From Rhizobium leguminosarum (GTDB lineage: Bacteria; Pseudomonadota; Alphaproteobacteria; Rhizobiales; Rhizobiaceae), in NCBI RefSeq assembly GCF_017876795.1, contig NZ_JAGIOR010000003.1, positions 248,001-312,000 on the forward strand: DNA of 64,000 nt, read 5' to 3'. Both the position numbers and the translations under genes were made by a program. The notes beneath the pieces were generated by a model. It worked only from the letters and a program-made list of their open reading frames with translations. It did no database searches and was not told the origin of the DNA. Positions 35,208 through 42,966 of this stretch are shown piece by piece (positions within the stretch are counted from its first letter, which is position 1; each line of letters starts with the position of its first letter).

Positions 35208-36038
35208 ATGATCACCGGCACGACCAAACTCATCGCTCATCTCGGTTATCCCACCGAGTCGTTCAAGGCGCCTCTGATCTACAATCCGTATTTCGAAAAG
35301 ACCGGGATCGATGCGGTCGTCGTGCCGATGGGCTGTCGGCCGGAGGACTATCCGGCGTTCCTGAAGCTTGTCTTCCGGCTCTCCAATATCCACGGTGCGC
35401 TGATCACCATGCCGCACAAGATTTCGACGATGGCACTGCTCGACGAAGCCTCGACCAACGCCAAGGTCGCGGGCTCCTGCAACGCGGTGCGTCTCGATTC
35501 CGACGGCAGGCTGATCGGTGACATGTTCGATGGCGAGGGCTTCGTCCGGGGCGTTCTGCGCAAGGGCAAAAAGGTCGAAGGCGCCCATGCGCTGGTCGTT
35601 GGCGCCGGCGGCGTCGGCTCGGCGATCGCGGCGTCGCTGGCGCAGGCAGGTGTCGCGCATCTCGCGCTCTTCGACGCCAACGAGACGACCGCGACCGCGC
35701 TGCTCGACCGGTTGAAGATCTATTATCCGCATCTGCAGGTCACGATCGGCTCTCTCGATCCGGCGGGGTTCGGCATCATCGTCAACGCGACACCGCTTGG
35801 AATGCGGCGGGGTGACCCTCTGCCGATCGATGTCGACCGCATCTCCCCATCGACCTTCGTCGGCGAAGTCGTGATGAGCAAGGAGATTACCCCTTTCCTG
35901 GAGGCGGCCCGGGCTCGCGGCTGCGCCTTTCAAGTCGGGACGGATATGTTATTCGAACAAATCCCCGCCTATCTCGAATTCTTCGATTTCCCGACAACGA
36001 CGGCCGACAATTTGCGGGCAATCGCGAAGCTCGGTTGA
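35208..36038 (+). CDS. Shikimate/quinate dehydrogenase, AroE family (probably NAD-dependent, catabolic)
   Basis: A 276-residue AroE-family enzyme. The substrate domain contains GALITMPHKI, with the catalytic lysine, and GDMFDGEGFV, with the catalytic aspartate. The cofactor domain has VVGAGGVGSAIA followed by LFDANETT. An aspartate at that position, instead of the NRT pattern of biosynthetic NADP-dependent AroE, favours NAD. With its place in the operon this suggests oxidation of quinate or shikimate to the 3-dehydro compound for degradation (compare YdiB). It is the last gene of the transporter operon, 4 bases after the previous stop. Confidence 0.85.
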   Translation: MITGTTKLIAHLGYPTESFKAPLIYNPYFEKTGIDAVVVPMGCRPEDYPAFLKLVFRLSNIHGALITMPHKISTMALLDEASTNAKVAGSCNAVRLDSDGRLIGDMFDGEGFVRGVLRKGKKVEGAHALVVGAGGVGSAIAASLAQAGVAHLALFDANETTATALLDRLKIYYPHLQVTIGSLDPAGFGIIVNATPLGMRRGDPLPIDVDRISPSTFVGEVVMSKEITPFLEAARARGCAFQVGTDMLFEQIPAYLEFFDFPTTTADNLRAIAKLG

Positions 36039-36340
36039 TGACTGAGTGGGTCGACGGGTGAAGAACGGCGGCTATCGCGTAGTGTCGGCGGTTTTTCGCT
36101 GACGTTCTGGGGCTTTGCGATAATATCCCATCCCTGTGGAGCTAGCTCTCCAGGTCTCTGACACATCGCCGATCTGCAGCCACTGTGGAGTCGGATAGCG
36201 TTCTCGTTTGGAGTTAAACCCTCGAGATCACCAATACTGGACTGTGCCGCGACACCGCTTTCCGCCACCTCTTGCGAAATCGGTAAATGGTCATATATGA
36301 TGCAGTAATTATCTTTAGTTGTCGTATATGGATGATTGTT
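36039..36340. other. Intergenic region before hipBA
   Basis: About 300 bases with no supported gene. It becomes AT-rich toward its right end and should hold the hipBA promoter. It contains the 10-bp palindrome TCATATATGA listed separately and a related TCGTATATGGATGA at about 36322. I see nothing else recognisable. Confidence 0.5.
36291..36304. promoter_or_regulatory. Palindromic candidate HipB operator, upstream copy
   Basis: TCATATATGA (36291-36300) is a perfect 10-bp palindrome, followed by TGCA. The same GTCATATATGATGCA 15-mer occurs downstream of hipA (from 37984). It is 40 bases upstream of the hipB start, where an autorepressor would bind. Confidence 0.5.
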
Positions 36341-36718
36341 ATGGGATCTCCGAAATCGAAGTCGGCCCTCGAAAGGCTCGGACACGACGTCCGCGGAGCT
36401 CGTTTGCGGCGCGGCATCGCCGTGGCCGATCTGGCGATGCGCGCGGGCATGTCGCCGAGCACCGTCGCGCGCTTGGAAAAGGGAGATCCCGGTGTCGGAA
36501 TCGGTACGCTCGCAGATATTCTGGTCGTGCTTGGTCTTGTCGACCGGCTGGCCGACCTGATCGACATCCGAAAGGATGATCTGGGTCTGGCGTTGACCGC
36601 CGATCGCCAACCGCGTCGCGGACGGTCTTTTGCGACCACACTGCGCAGGCAGAAGGCGAAGGGTAAGGCGGCGCAGGGGGATCCGGATGTAGTCGATCCG
36701 GACGGCGCGTCATTCTGA
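36341..36718 (+). CDS. hipB: HipB-like XRE antitoxin
   Basis: A 125-residue helix-turn-helix protein: LERLGHDVRGARLRRGIAVADLAMRAGMSPSTVARLEKGDPGVGIGTLADILVVLGL is a complete XRE domain (about residues 8-65), followed by a basic disordered tail. It would neutralise HipA and repress the operon. The ATG at 36341 is preferred; 36332 is possible. It overlaps hipA by one base (TGATG), the usual antitoxin-toxin order. Confidence 0.85.
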   Translation: MGSPKSKSALERLGHDVRGARLRRGIAVADLAMRAGMSPSTVARLEKGDPGVGIGTLADILVVLGLVDRLADLIDIRKDDLGLALTADRQPRRGRSFATTLRRQKAKGKAAQGDPDVVDPDGASF

Positions 36719-37950
36719 TGCCTGACTTCAACGCCCATGTCGTTCTCGGCGAGAGCCTGACATCCGTTGGCCAGCTGCGATTCACGCAGGCCGGGCCGCG
36801 GCAGTTCTCGACCTTCGCCTATGATCCCGCCTGGATCGAGAATCCTCGCGCCTTTGCCGTACAGCCGAGCCTTCTCCTTGAAGCTGGGCCATTTCACACA
36901 TCTGGCCAACCCGGAAACATGCGCGATGCATTGGCGGGCGTTTTCGCTGACGCCGCACCGGACAGCTGGGGCCGCAGGCTTCTCGAACGCACCTATGGCA
37001 ACGGACTTTCCGAGTTCGAGTATTTGACGCTGTCCGATGATGACTGCCGGCAGGGCGCGCTGCGGTTTGTGGACGATAGAGGAGAAATCATCCGGGGTGG
37101 CGCGGCCGGCGCCGTACCACGTCTGGTCGATCTGGAGGCCATCACCGCCATCGCCCGGGCCTATGAGCAGGGCAAGGAGATATCCGCTGAGGACATGCAG
37201 GCGCTCGCTGGTGCGGGCGGTTCCGGCGGTGCGCGCCCCAAGGCCAATGTCCGGGATGGCGACACGCTCTGGCTCGCCAAGTTCACCTCGGTTCATGACC
37301 AGCAGCCAATCGAGTGCGTCGAGGTAGCCACGCTCCGCCTCGCCCGCGCCTGCGGGATCCGCACGCCCGAGGTCAGGCTGGAACTGGCTAACACGCCATT
37401 CCCGGTCGCTCTGATCCGGCGGTTCGACCGGCGCGGGACCGCGCGTATTCCCTACATCTCGGCCCGCACCGCTTTGGAGAAAACGGGAACCGAACTCGGT
37501 TCCTATACGGAGATCATCGACTTCATGCGGGCAAATGCCGCTGATCCTCTGGAAGATTTCCGCGAACTCTTTCTGCGCCTGATCTTCACCATCCTCGTGT
37601 CGAACAAGGATGACCATCTGAAGAATCACGGTTTCCTTTATGTGGGGGCGGGTCGCTGGCGACTGTCGCCGGTTTTCGATGTGAACCCCGCACCTGACCG
37701 CAATCCGCATCTCGAAACGGGAATTCTTGAGGGCGGCGCGCATGACCGGTCGATCCGTCTGGCCTTCGAAGCCTGCGAGTTCTTCGAGATCGCCGAGGCG
37801 GATGCGCGCCAGATGATCCGCGAGACGGCGCAGCGCATTTCCGCCGAATGGCGAGATTCACTTCGACAGGTGGGCGTCTCCGGTACGCTGGCGCGCGAAT
37901 ATGAAGCCGCCTTCGCAAACGACCAGACTGAAATAGCGCTCACCATTTAA
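36718..37950 (+). CDS. hipA: HipA-like serine/threonine kinase toxin
   Basis: A 410-residue HipA-family kinase. The N-terminal subdomain (residues 1-100) ends with AGVFADAAPDSWGRRLLER. An unusual glycine-rich phosphate loop AGAGGSGGARPKANV lies near residues 163-177, the catalytic loop is SNKDDHLKNHGFL, and the Mg-binding segment is LSPVFDVNP. In the characterised E. coli system HipA phosphorylates glutamyl-tRNA synthetase and causes growth arrest; the target here is not known. All key kinase residues appear intact, so the toxin is probably active and held by HipB. Confidence 0.88.
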   Translation: MPDFNAHVVLGESLTSVGQLRFTQAGPRQFSTFAYDPAWIENPRAFAVQPSLLLEAGPFHTSGQPGNMRDALAGVFADAAPDSWGRRLLERTYGNGLSEFEYLTLSDDDCRQGALRFVDDRGEIIRGGAAGAVPRLVDLEAITAIARAYEQGKEISAEDMQALAGAGGSGGARPKANVRDGDTLWLAKFTSVHDQQPIECVEVATLRLARACGIRTPEVRLELANTPFPVALIRRFDRRGTARIPYISARTALEKTGTELGSYTEIIDFMRANAADPLEDFRELFLRLIFTILVSNKDDHLKNHGFLYVGAGRWRLSPVFDVNPAPDRNPHLETGILEGGAHDRSIRLAFEACEFFEIAEADARQMIRETAQRISAEWRDSLRQVGVSGTLAREYEAAFANDQTEIALTI

Positions 37951-37984
37951 ATTCCAGATATGCGCCATTTAACACGATAACTCG

Positions 37985-37998
37985 TCATATATGATGCA
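37985..37998. promoter_or_regulatory. Palindromic repeat, downstream copy
   Basis: TCATATATGA (37985-37994) followed by TGCA repeats the motif upstream of hipB. It lies 35 bases after the hipA stop, between hipA and pcaB, which is unusual for an operator. The pair may instead mark the borders of an inserted module. Confidence 0.45.
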
Positions 37999-38075
37999 TT
38001 ACGCACGCGACGTGGCGGTAAAACGTGCCTCATTCCGCCGGAGGAGCGAGGGGTGAATCTGAAAGATCGCGCGCT

Positions 38076-39122
38076 TTAGACCGCCCCAAGCCTCTTGATA
38101 TTTCCTGCTAGCTCCCCCGCGAGGCGGAGGCTGGCGGCGGTTGCCATCGCTATCTGCGGCAGCAGCAGCCATTCGAGCGTCCAGGCCGCCCCGGAGCGTT
38201 CCTGTTCATGGACGAGGGACTGGTGGATGCCCGAGAGCGCCGTGGCGTTGAAGCGGGCAAGCGAAACCAGCACTTCAGCGGAAACGGGGTTCTGTTTGTG
38301 GGCCATCGCCGACGAGGTGCCGCCGCCTGCGATTTCGATCTCTCCTCCTGCCTGGGCGAGCAGCGCGATATCCTGGCCGATCTTGCCGAGGCTGCCCGAG
38401 ATCGAGGCAAACAGGCCGGCGATATCGGCGATCGGCAGACGCTGGCTCTGCCATTGCGGTGCATCGGTGAGGCCAAGTTCCTGGGCGAGTGAGGCGCGGA
38501 TTGCCAGGCCTTGCGGCCCGAGCTTGTCGAGCGTGCCGGCAGCACCAGCGAGCTGGACGGGAAAACTCTGCTCGGTCAGGCGGTCGCGATAGGTCTCCAA
38601 CGGCGCGCGCCACGCAGTGAGACGGTCGGAGACGCTGATTGGAATTGCCGCCTGCATGCGGGTGTGACCCATCAGCTGGTTGCCGCCGAACTGGCGGTCG
38701 AGCCCACCGAGGCTGGTGATGATGGCGGAAAGCCGACCGGCAAACAGGAAAACCACTGCCTTCAGCCGGATCATCAGGCTGGTATCGATGACATCCTGGC
38801 TGGTGGCGCCGAGATGCAGGCTCTTTGCCGCTTCCTCGCCGGCAGCAACGCGAAGCTGTTTGATGAAATCGGGCACGACGACGCCATCCTGTGCCGTTGC
38901 CGCTCGCAGGCCTGGCAGGTCGGGAGAAAAGCCGGCGCAGATTTCGGCGATCCGCCTTGCGGCTTCGGCAGGGATCAGGCCATGGGTGGCCTCGGCCCTC
39001 GCCAGCGCGGCCTCGAAGGAGAGCATGGCGCGAATATCGGCCTCGGCGGAGAAGTAGGACGCGGTTTCATCGTCGCCGAGTAGGCCGGAGAGGAAGGGGT
39101 GGTCGAAGGGTGATGCGGTCAT
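38076..39122 (-). CDS. pcaB: 3-carboxy-cis,cis-muconate cycloisomerase
   Basis: A 348-residue member of the fumarase/aspartase superfamily. It has the signature GGGTSSAMAHKQNPVSAEV near residue 255 and the LGATSQDVIDTS segment. It converts 3-carboxy-cis,cis-muconate, the ring-cleavage product of protocatechuate, to 4-carboxymuconolactone. The length agrees with rhizobial PcaB, which is shorter than the Pseudomonas enzyme. The start MTASPFDHPF was chosen; the open frame upstream is translated repeat. It is the last gene of the leftward pcaDCHGB set but is separated from pcaG by about 200 bases containing a hairpin. Confidence 0.92.
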   Translation of the reverse strand: MTASPFDHPFLSGLLGDDETASYFSAEADIRAMLSFEAALARAEATHGLIPAEAARRIAEICAGFSPDLPGLRAATAQDGVVVPDFIKQLRVAAGEEAAKSLHLGATSQDVIDTSLMIRLKAVVFLFAGRLSAIITSLGGLDRQFGGNQLMGHTRMQAAIPISVSDRLTAWRAPLETYRDRLTEQSFPVQLAGAAGTLDKLGPQGLAIRASLAQELGLTDAPQWQSQRLPIADIAGLFASISGSLGKIGQDIALLAQAGGEIEIAGGGTSSAMAHKQNPVSAEVLVSLARFNATALSGIHQSLVHEQERSGAAWTLEWLLLPQIAMATAASLRLAGELAGNIKRLGAV

Positions 39123-39246
39123 GGGTGTCTCATTTCTGGTCGCCCCCTCATCCGGCTGCCGCCACCGTCCTTCGGCCCCCCGAGGGGAGAAGGGATTTGA
39201 GGCAGCGCCGGCGCTTTTGAGCTGACGATCTCGTATGGCACTGTTC

Positions 39247-39268
39247 CCCTCTCCCCTCGGGGAGAGGG
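39247..39268. repeat. GC-rich hairpin between pcaG and pcaB, REP-like
   Basis: CCCTCTCCCC (39247-39256) and GGGGAGAGGG (39259-39268) form a 10-bp stem with a 2-base loop. A second CCCCGAGGGG element is near 39178. The element resembles the repeat at 4646. In an operon it could dampen transcription or stabilise the upstream mRNA. Confidence 0.6.
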
Positions 39269-39328
39269 TAGGGTGAGGGGACGCTACTTGCACCGGAGCT
39301 CATGGACAAGCCACTCGCGGCCCGGCTC

Positions 39329-39940
39329 TCAAATATCCAGAAACACCGTTTCCTTCGGACCCTGCAGATAGATGTCGAAATGGCAGGTCGCGCCGTCGCG
39401 GGTGGCGACCATGGTGGCGACACGCTCGCGATGTTCGATGCGCAGAAGCAGCGGGTCGGCGGCGTTGGCCTCCGTCTCCTCCGGGAAATACAGGCGCGTG
39501 TGCAGGCCGATATTGATGCCGCGGGCGACGATCCAGACGGTGATGTGCGGCGCCATTTTGCGGCCGTCCTTGAAGGGGACACGGCCGGGCTTGATGGTCT
39601 CGAAGCTGTAGACGCCGTCTTCGGCGCGGGTCGGGCAACGGCCCCATCCGGTGAAATTCGGGTCAGCCGTGCCGCGCATTTCCGACGGGCTGTTGTAGAG
39701 GCCGGCGCTGTCGGCCTGCCAGATCTCGACGACGGCATCGCGCACCAGTGCGCCGGCGCCGTCGAAGATACGGCCGGTGACGGTGATGCGTTCGCCGAGC
39801 GTCTTGTCGTTGACCATCGCGATGCCGAGATCGCTGTCGTAGACACCCGTGATGTCGCAGAAATTCGGCGTCAGGCCGATATGGACATAGGGGCCTGCCG
39901 TCTGCGACGGCGTTTCCTTGAGGTAGCCGAGCTGCTGCAT
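39329..39940 (-). CDS. pcaG: Protocatechuate 3,4-dioxygenase, alpha subunit
   Basis: A 203-residue intradiol dioxygenase alpha chain: MQQLGYLKETPSQTAGPYVHIGL, then DAVVEIWQADSAGLYN and PFKDGRKMAPHITVWIVARGIN. The alpha subunit lacks the iron ligands and pairs with PcaH. The enzyme opens the protocatechuate ring between C3 and C4. It starts 2 bases after the pcaH stop. Confidence 0.94.
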   Translation of the reverse strand: MQQLGYLKETPSQTAGPYVHIGLTPNFCDITGVYDSDLGIAMVNDKTLGERITVTGRIFDGAGALVRDAVVEIWQADSAGLYNSPSEMRGTADPNFTGWGRCPTRAEDGVYSFETIKPGRVPFKDGRKMAPHITVWIVARGINIGLHTRLYFPEETEANAADPLLLRIEHRERVATMVATRDGATCHFDIYLQGPKETVFLDI

Positions 39941-39942
39941 GT

Positions 39943-40692
39943 TCAGTTGCCCTCCAGCCTGTTTTCGAACATCGTCGAGCGGCGGCCGCGCAGCACGATA
40001 TCGAATTTATAGGCGCGTGAATCCATCGGGATGGTGTTGCCCCAGTCGAGCGGCGCGATCAGCTGTTCGATCGCCGCCTTGTCGGGGATGGTGCCGACGA
40101 TCGGACATTTCCAGATCATCGGGTCGCCCTCGAAATACATCTGGGTGATCAGGCGCTGGGCAAAGCCGTGGCCGAAGATCGAGAAGTGGATATGGGCAGG
40201 GCGCCAATCGTTGACGCCGTTCGGCCAGGGATAGGCGCCGGGGCGAACGGTGCGGAAATGGTAGCGGCCTTCCTCATCGGTGATTGCGCGGCCGCAGCCG
40301 CCGAAATTCGGGTCGATCGCCGCGAGATAGGATTCCTTCTTGTGGCGATAGCGGCCGCCGGCATTGGCCTGCCAGAATTCGATCAGCGCACCGGCAACCG
40401 GTTTTGCCCGCTCGTCAAGCACGCGCCCATGGACGATGATGCGTTCGCCGATGGCGCTTTCGCCGGGGCGGGCGTAATTCAGGATCAGGTCGTTGTCGAG
40501 GTCGCCGATCATCGAATGGCCGAAGACCGGGCCTGTCGTTTCGGAGATCGTGCCGTCGAGCGAGAGCAGCGCACGCTGCGGCGCGCGCAGCACGGATGTT
40601 TTATAGCCGGGCGTCAGCGCCGGCGCGTGCCAGGCGCGGTCTCGGGCGAAGAAGGCGCCGGTCTCGGGCTTGCGGTTCGGTAGTTCGGACAT
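39943..40692 (-). CDS. pcaH: Protocatechuate 3,4-dioxygenase, beta (catalytic) subunit
   Basis: A 249-residue catalytic chain. The iron(III) ligands are visible as tyrosines in [11 protein letters not shown] and GAYPWPNG and histidines in [12 protein letters not shown]. It catalyses oxygen-dependent intradiol cleavage of protocatechuate to 3-carboxy-cis,cis-muconate. It lies between pcaC (9-base gap) and pcaG (2-base gap), so subunit synthesis is coordinated. Confidence 0.95.
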   Translation of the reverse strand: MSELPNRKPETGAFFARDRAWHAPALTPGYKTSVLRAPQRALLSLDGTISETTGPVFGHSMIGDLDNDLILNYARPGESAIGERIIVHGRVLDERAKPVAGALIEFWQANAGGRYRHKKESYLAAIDPNFGGCGRAITDEEGRYHFRTVRPGAYPWPNGVNDWRPAHIHFSIFGHGFAQRLITQMYFEGDPMIWKCPIVGTIPDKAAIEQLIAPLDWGNTIPMDSRAYKFDIVLRGRRSTMFENRLEGN

Positions 40693-40701
40693 TTTCCCCT
40701 C

Positions 40702-41106
40702 TCAGGCTGCCTTTTCGGCGTCCATCTGTTCAAAGGCCTGCTTGGCAATCTTGATCGCGTGATTGGCGGCGGGAACGCCGGCATAGATCGCCACATGTAA
40801 GAGCGCCTCGCAGACATCCTCGCGGGTGGCGCCGGTATTGGCGGTGGCGCGCACATGCATGGCGACCTCGTCATCCTGGCCGAGCGCCGCAAGCAGCGCG
40901 ATCGTGACGATCGAGCGCTCGCGCTTGGTCAGCCCCGGGCGCGACCAGACATGGCCCCAGGCGGCTTCGGTGATCAGCTCTTGGAAGGGGCGGTCGAACT
41001 CGGTCGCAGCGGTTCCGGCGCGGTCGACATGGGCGTCGCCGAGCACGGCGCGGCGGGTCGCCATGCCATGCCGGTAGCGCTCGGAGGAGGACGCAGTATC
41101 GTTCAT
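40702..41106 (-). CDS. pcaC: 4-carboxymuconolactone decarboxylase
   Basis: A 134-residue AhpD/CMD-fold protein. RYRHGMATRRAVLGDAHVDRA is the typical PcaC N-terminus, followed by LLAALGQDDEVAMHVRATANTGATREDVCEALLHVAIYAGVPAANHA. It removes CO2 from 4-carboxymuconolactone to give 3-oxoadipate enol-lactone. The start MNDTASSS is chosen; it overlaps the end of pcaD by 4 bases (ATGA). Confidence 0.94.
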   Translation of the reverse strand: MNDTASSSERYRHGMATRRAVLGDAHVDRAGTAATEFDRPFQELITEAAWGHVWSRPGLTKRERSIVTIALLAALGQDDEVAMHVRATANTGATREDVCEALLHVAIYAGVPAANHAIKIAKQAFEQMDAEKAA

Positions 41107-41936
41107 CGGCTGTTTTCTCCAGTCGGAAGGCCAGTCGGAAGGCCATTCGGTAGGGATGAGAGGAAGGTGCGGATGATTGCCGTCAGCGCTTCCGGCTGCT
41201 CGACGCAGGGAATATGGGCGCAATCGGCGATCACCTCGTAACGGGCGCCTGGGATCAGCTTCGCGGTCGACAGTACCAGATCGGGCGGCGTCGAGCCGTC
41301 CTGGTCGCCGACGATGCAGATCGTCGGGACAGTGATCCTCCTTGCCGCTTCGGTGAAATCGGCATCGCGGATCGCTTCGCAGGCGGCGATATAACCCTCG
41401 ACCGGCTGGCGCGTCAGCATGTTGCAGTAACCTGAATAGGCGGTGCTTTCGGGCCGGCGGAAGGCAGGCGTGAACCAGCGCTCCATGACGGCATCGACGA
41501 TGCTGCCGATGCCGTTTTTCTCGACCGCGGCGATACGGGCATTCCAGCTTTCCGATGTGCCGATCTTGTGGGCGGTGTCGCAGAGGATGAGTGCGCGGAC
41601 CAAATCCGGTCGGCGCTGATAGAGCGACTGGGCAACGAGGCCGCCGACAGAGAGGCCGCAGATCACGGCATCCTTGACGGAGAGCAGATCGAGCAGGCCG
41701 GCGAGATCCGTTGCATGGTCCTCAATCGAAGCGGGGAGCTGGCCGACATCGGAAAGCCCGTGGCCGCGCTTGTCGTAAAGCACGATGGCGCATTCGCCGG
41801 CAAGTCGTACCACGACGTCGCGCCAGATGCGGAAATCCGTTCCGAGCGAATTGGCAAAGACGATCGCCGGCCGGTCGGCAGGCGCACCGATCACCTGATA
41901 ATGGATCGTCACGTCGTTGATGCGGGCAAATTGCAC
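41103..41936 (-). CDS. pcaD: 3-oxoadipate enol-lactonase
   Basis: A 277-residue alpha/beta hydrolase. It begins MQFARINDVTIHYQVIG; the nucleophile elbow is CGLSVGGLVA (serine near residue 98) and the histidine lies in IADCAHIPCVEQPEA. It hydrolyses 3-oxoadipate enol-lactone to 3-oxoadipate. The start is GTG at 41936 with GGAGGAG at good spacing. It is the promoter-proximal pca gene, divergent from pcaQ. Its last residues come from a 12-bp tandem repeat. Confidence 0.94.
   Translation of the reverse strand: MQFARINDVTIHYQVIGAPADRPAIVFANSLGTDFRIWRDVVVRLAGECAIVLYDKRGHGLSDVGQLPASIEDHATDLAGLLDLLSVKDAVICGLSVGGLVAQSLYQRRPDLVRALILCDTAHKIGTSESWNARIAAVEKNGIGSIVDAVMERWFTPAFRRPESTAYSGYCNMLTRQPVEGYIAACEAIRDADFTEAARRITVPTICIVGDQDGSTPPDLVLSTAKLIPGARYEVIADCAHIPCVEQPEALTAIIRTFLSSLPNGLPTGLPTGENSR
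41119..41154. repeat. 12-bp tandem repeat in the 3' end of pcaD
   Basis: CCAGTCGGAAGG occurs twice (41119-41130, 41131-41142), followed by a degenerate third copy CCATTCGGTAGG (41143-41154). In pcaD it encodes the tail GLPTGLPTG. Because the unit is a multiple of three, copy-number change would keep the frame. Confidence 0.8.
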
Positions 41937-42007
41937 GTCACTCTCCTCCTGGAACCAAAATTGATCGGTTGATCCGGTTAAGTAAAATGATATTTTTCAG
42001 CCTTTCG

Positions 42008-42023
42008 ATAACCCTGGAGTTAT
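42008..42023. promoter_or_regulatory. PcaQ-binding site in the pcaQ-pcaD promoter region
   Basis: ATAACC-CTGG-AGTTAT (42008-42023) closely matches ATAACC-N4-GGTTAA, the PcaQ site described for Sinorhizobium meliloti as I recall it. It lies directly upstream of pcaQ (start 42031) and 72 bases from the pcaD start, where a LysR regulator would activate pcaD and repress itself. Confidence 0.7.
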
Positions 42024-42030
42024 GTGATCG

Positions 42031-42948
42031 ATGATCGACAGCCGCGTCAAGTTTCGCCATCTGCAGACCTTTGTCGAGGTGGCGCGGCAAAAGAGCGTCA
42101 TGAAGGCAGCTGAATTGCTGCATGTCAGCCAGCCGGCGGTCACCAAGACGATCCGCGAGCTGGAACAGGCACTGGGTGTCGATGTCTTCGAGCGCGATGG
42201 CCGCGGCATCAAGATCACCCGCTGCGGCGAAGTCTTTCTGCGCCATGCCGGAGCGGCGCTGACGGCGCTGCGCCAGGGTCTCGATTCCGTGTCGCAAGAG
42301 CAGTTTTCCGATGCGCCGCCAATCCGGATCGGCGCGCTGCCGACGGTGTCGTCGCGCATCATGCCGCGAGCAATGGAACTCTTCCTCAAAGAGAGGACCT
42401 GGAGCCGGGTCAAGATCGTCACCGGCGAGAATGCGGTGCTGCTGGAGCAGCTTCGCGTCGGCGATCTCGATGTTGTCGTCGGACGCCTGGCCGGGGCGGA
42501 GAAGATGGCGGGCTTTTCCTTCGAGCATCTCTATTCCGAGCAGGTGGTGTTTGCCGTGCGCGCCGGCCACCCGCTGCTCGACGGCGGGCAATCTTTGTTT
42601 TCAGGTCTCGGCGACTACACGGTGCTGATGCCGACCCGGGGTTCAATCATCCGGCCGGCAGTCGAAAATTTCCTCATCGCCAACGGCGTCTCCAGCCTGC
42701 CGAACCAGATCGAGACGGTGTCGGATGCCTTCGGCCGCGCTTTCCTCAGGGCAAACGACGCGATCTGGATCATTTCCCATGGCGTGGTGGCCGATGATGT
42801 CGCCGATGGACGGCTGGCGCTGCTGCCGATCGATACCGGCGAGACCAAGGGGCCGGTCGGGCTGACGATGCGCGCCGACGCCGTGCCGTCGCTGCCGCAA
42901 TCGATCCTGATGCAGACGATCCGCGAGGCGGCAAGAGAGGTTTCCTGA
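42031..42948 (+). CDS. pcaQ: LysR-family pca operon activator
   Basis: A 305-residue LysR regulator. The N-terminal helix-turn-helix is FRHLQTFVEVARQKSVMKAAELLHVSQPAVTKTIRELEQALGVDVFERDGRGIKIT (residues 8-63) and the C-terminal half is a periplasmic-binding-fold effector domain (IRIGALPTVSSRIMP; GDLDVVVGRLAG). In rhizobia PcaQ responds to 3-carboxymuconate and/or 4-carboxymuconolactone and activates pcaDCHGB. The divergent placement and the site at 42008 support this identity. Confidence 0.92.
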   Translation: MIDSRVKFRHLQTFVEVARQKSVMKAAELLHVSQPAVTKTIRELEQALGVDVFERDGRGIKITRCGEVFLRHAGAALTALRQGLDSVSQEQFSDAPPIRIGALPTVSSRIMPRAMELFLKERTWSRVKIVTGENAVLLEQLRVGDLDVVVGRLAGAEKMAGFSFEHLYSEQVVFAVRAGHPLLDGGQSLFSGLGDYTVLMPTRGSIIRPAVENFLIANGVSSLPNQIETVSDAFGRAFLRANDAIWIISHGVVADDVADGRLALLPIDTGETKGPVGLTMRADAVPSLPQSILMQTIREAAREVS

Positions 42949-42966
42949 CATAATGGAGGTGGGCCG

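Noticed and set aside
36291..37998. The hipBA-flanking repeats as target-site duplications of a transposon
   Set aside because: No transposase or terminal inverted repeats are present between them, so a simple transposition origin is not supported; the repeats are kept as a finding.
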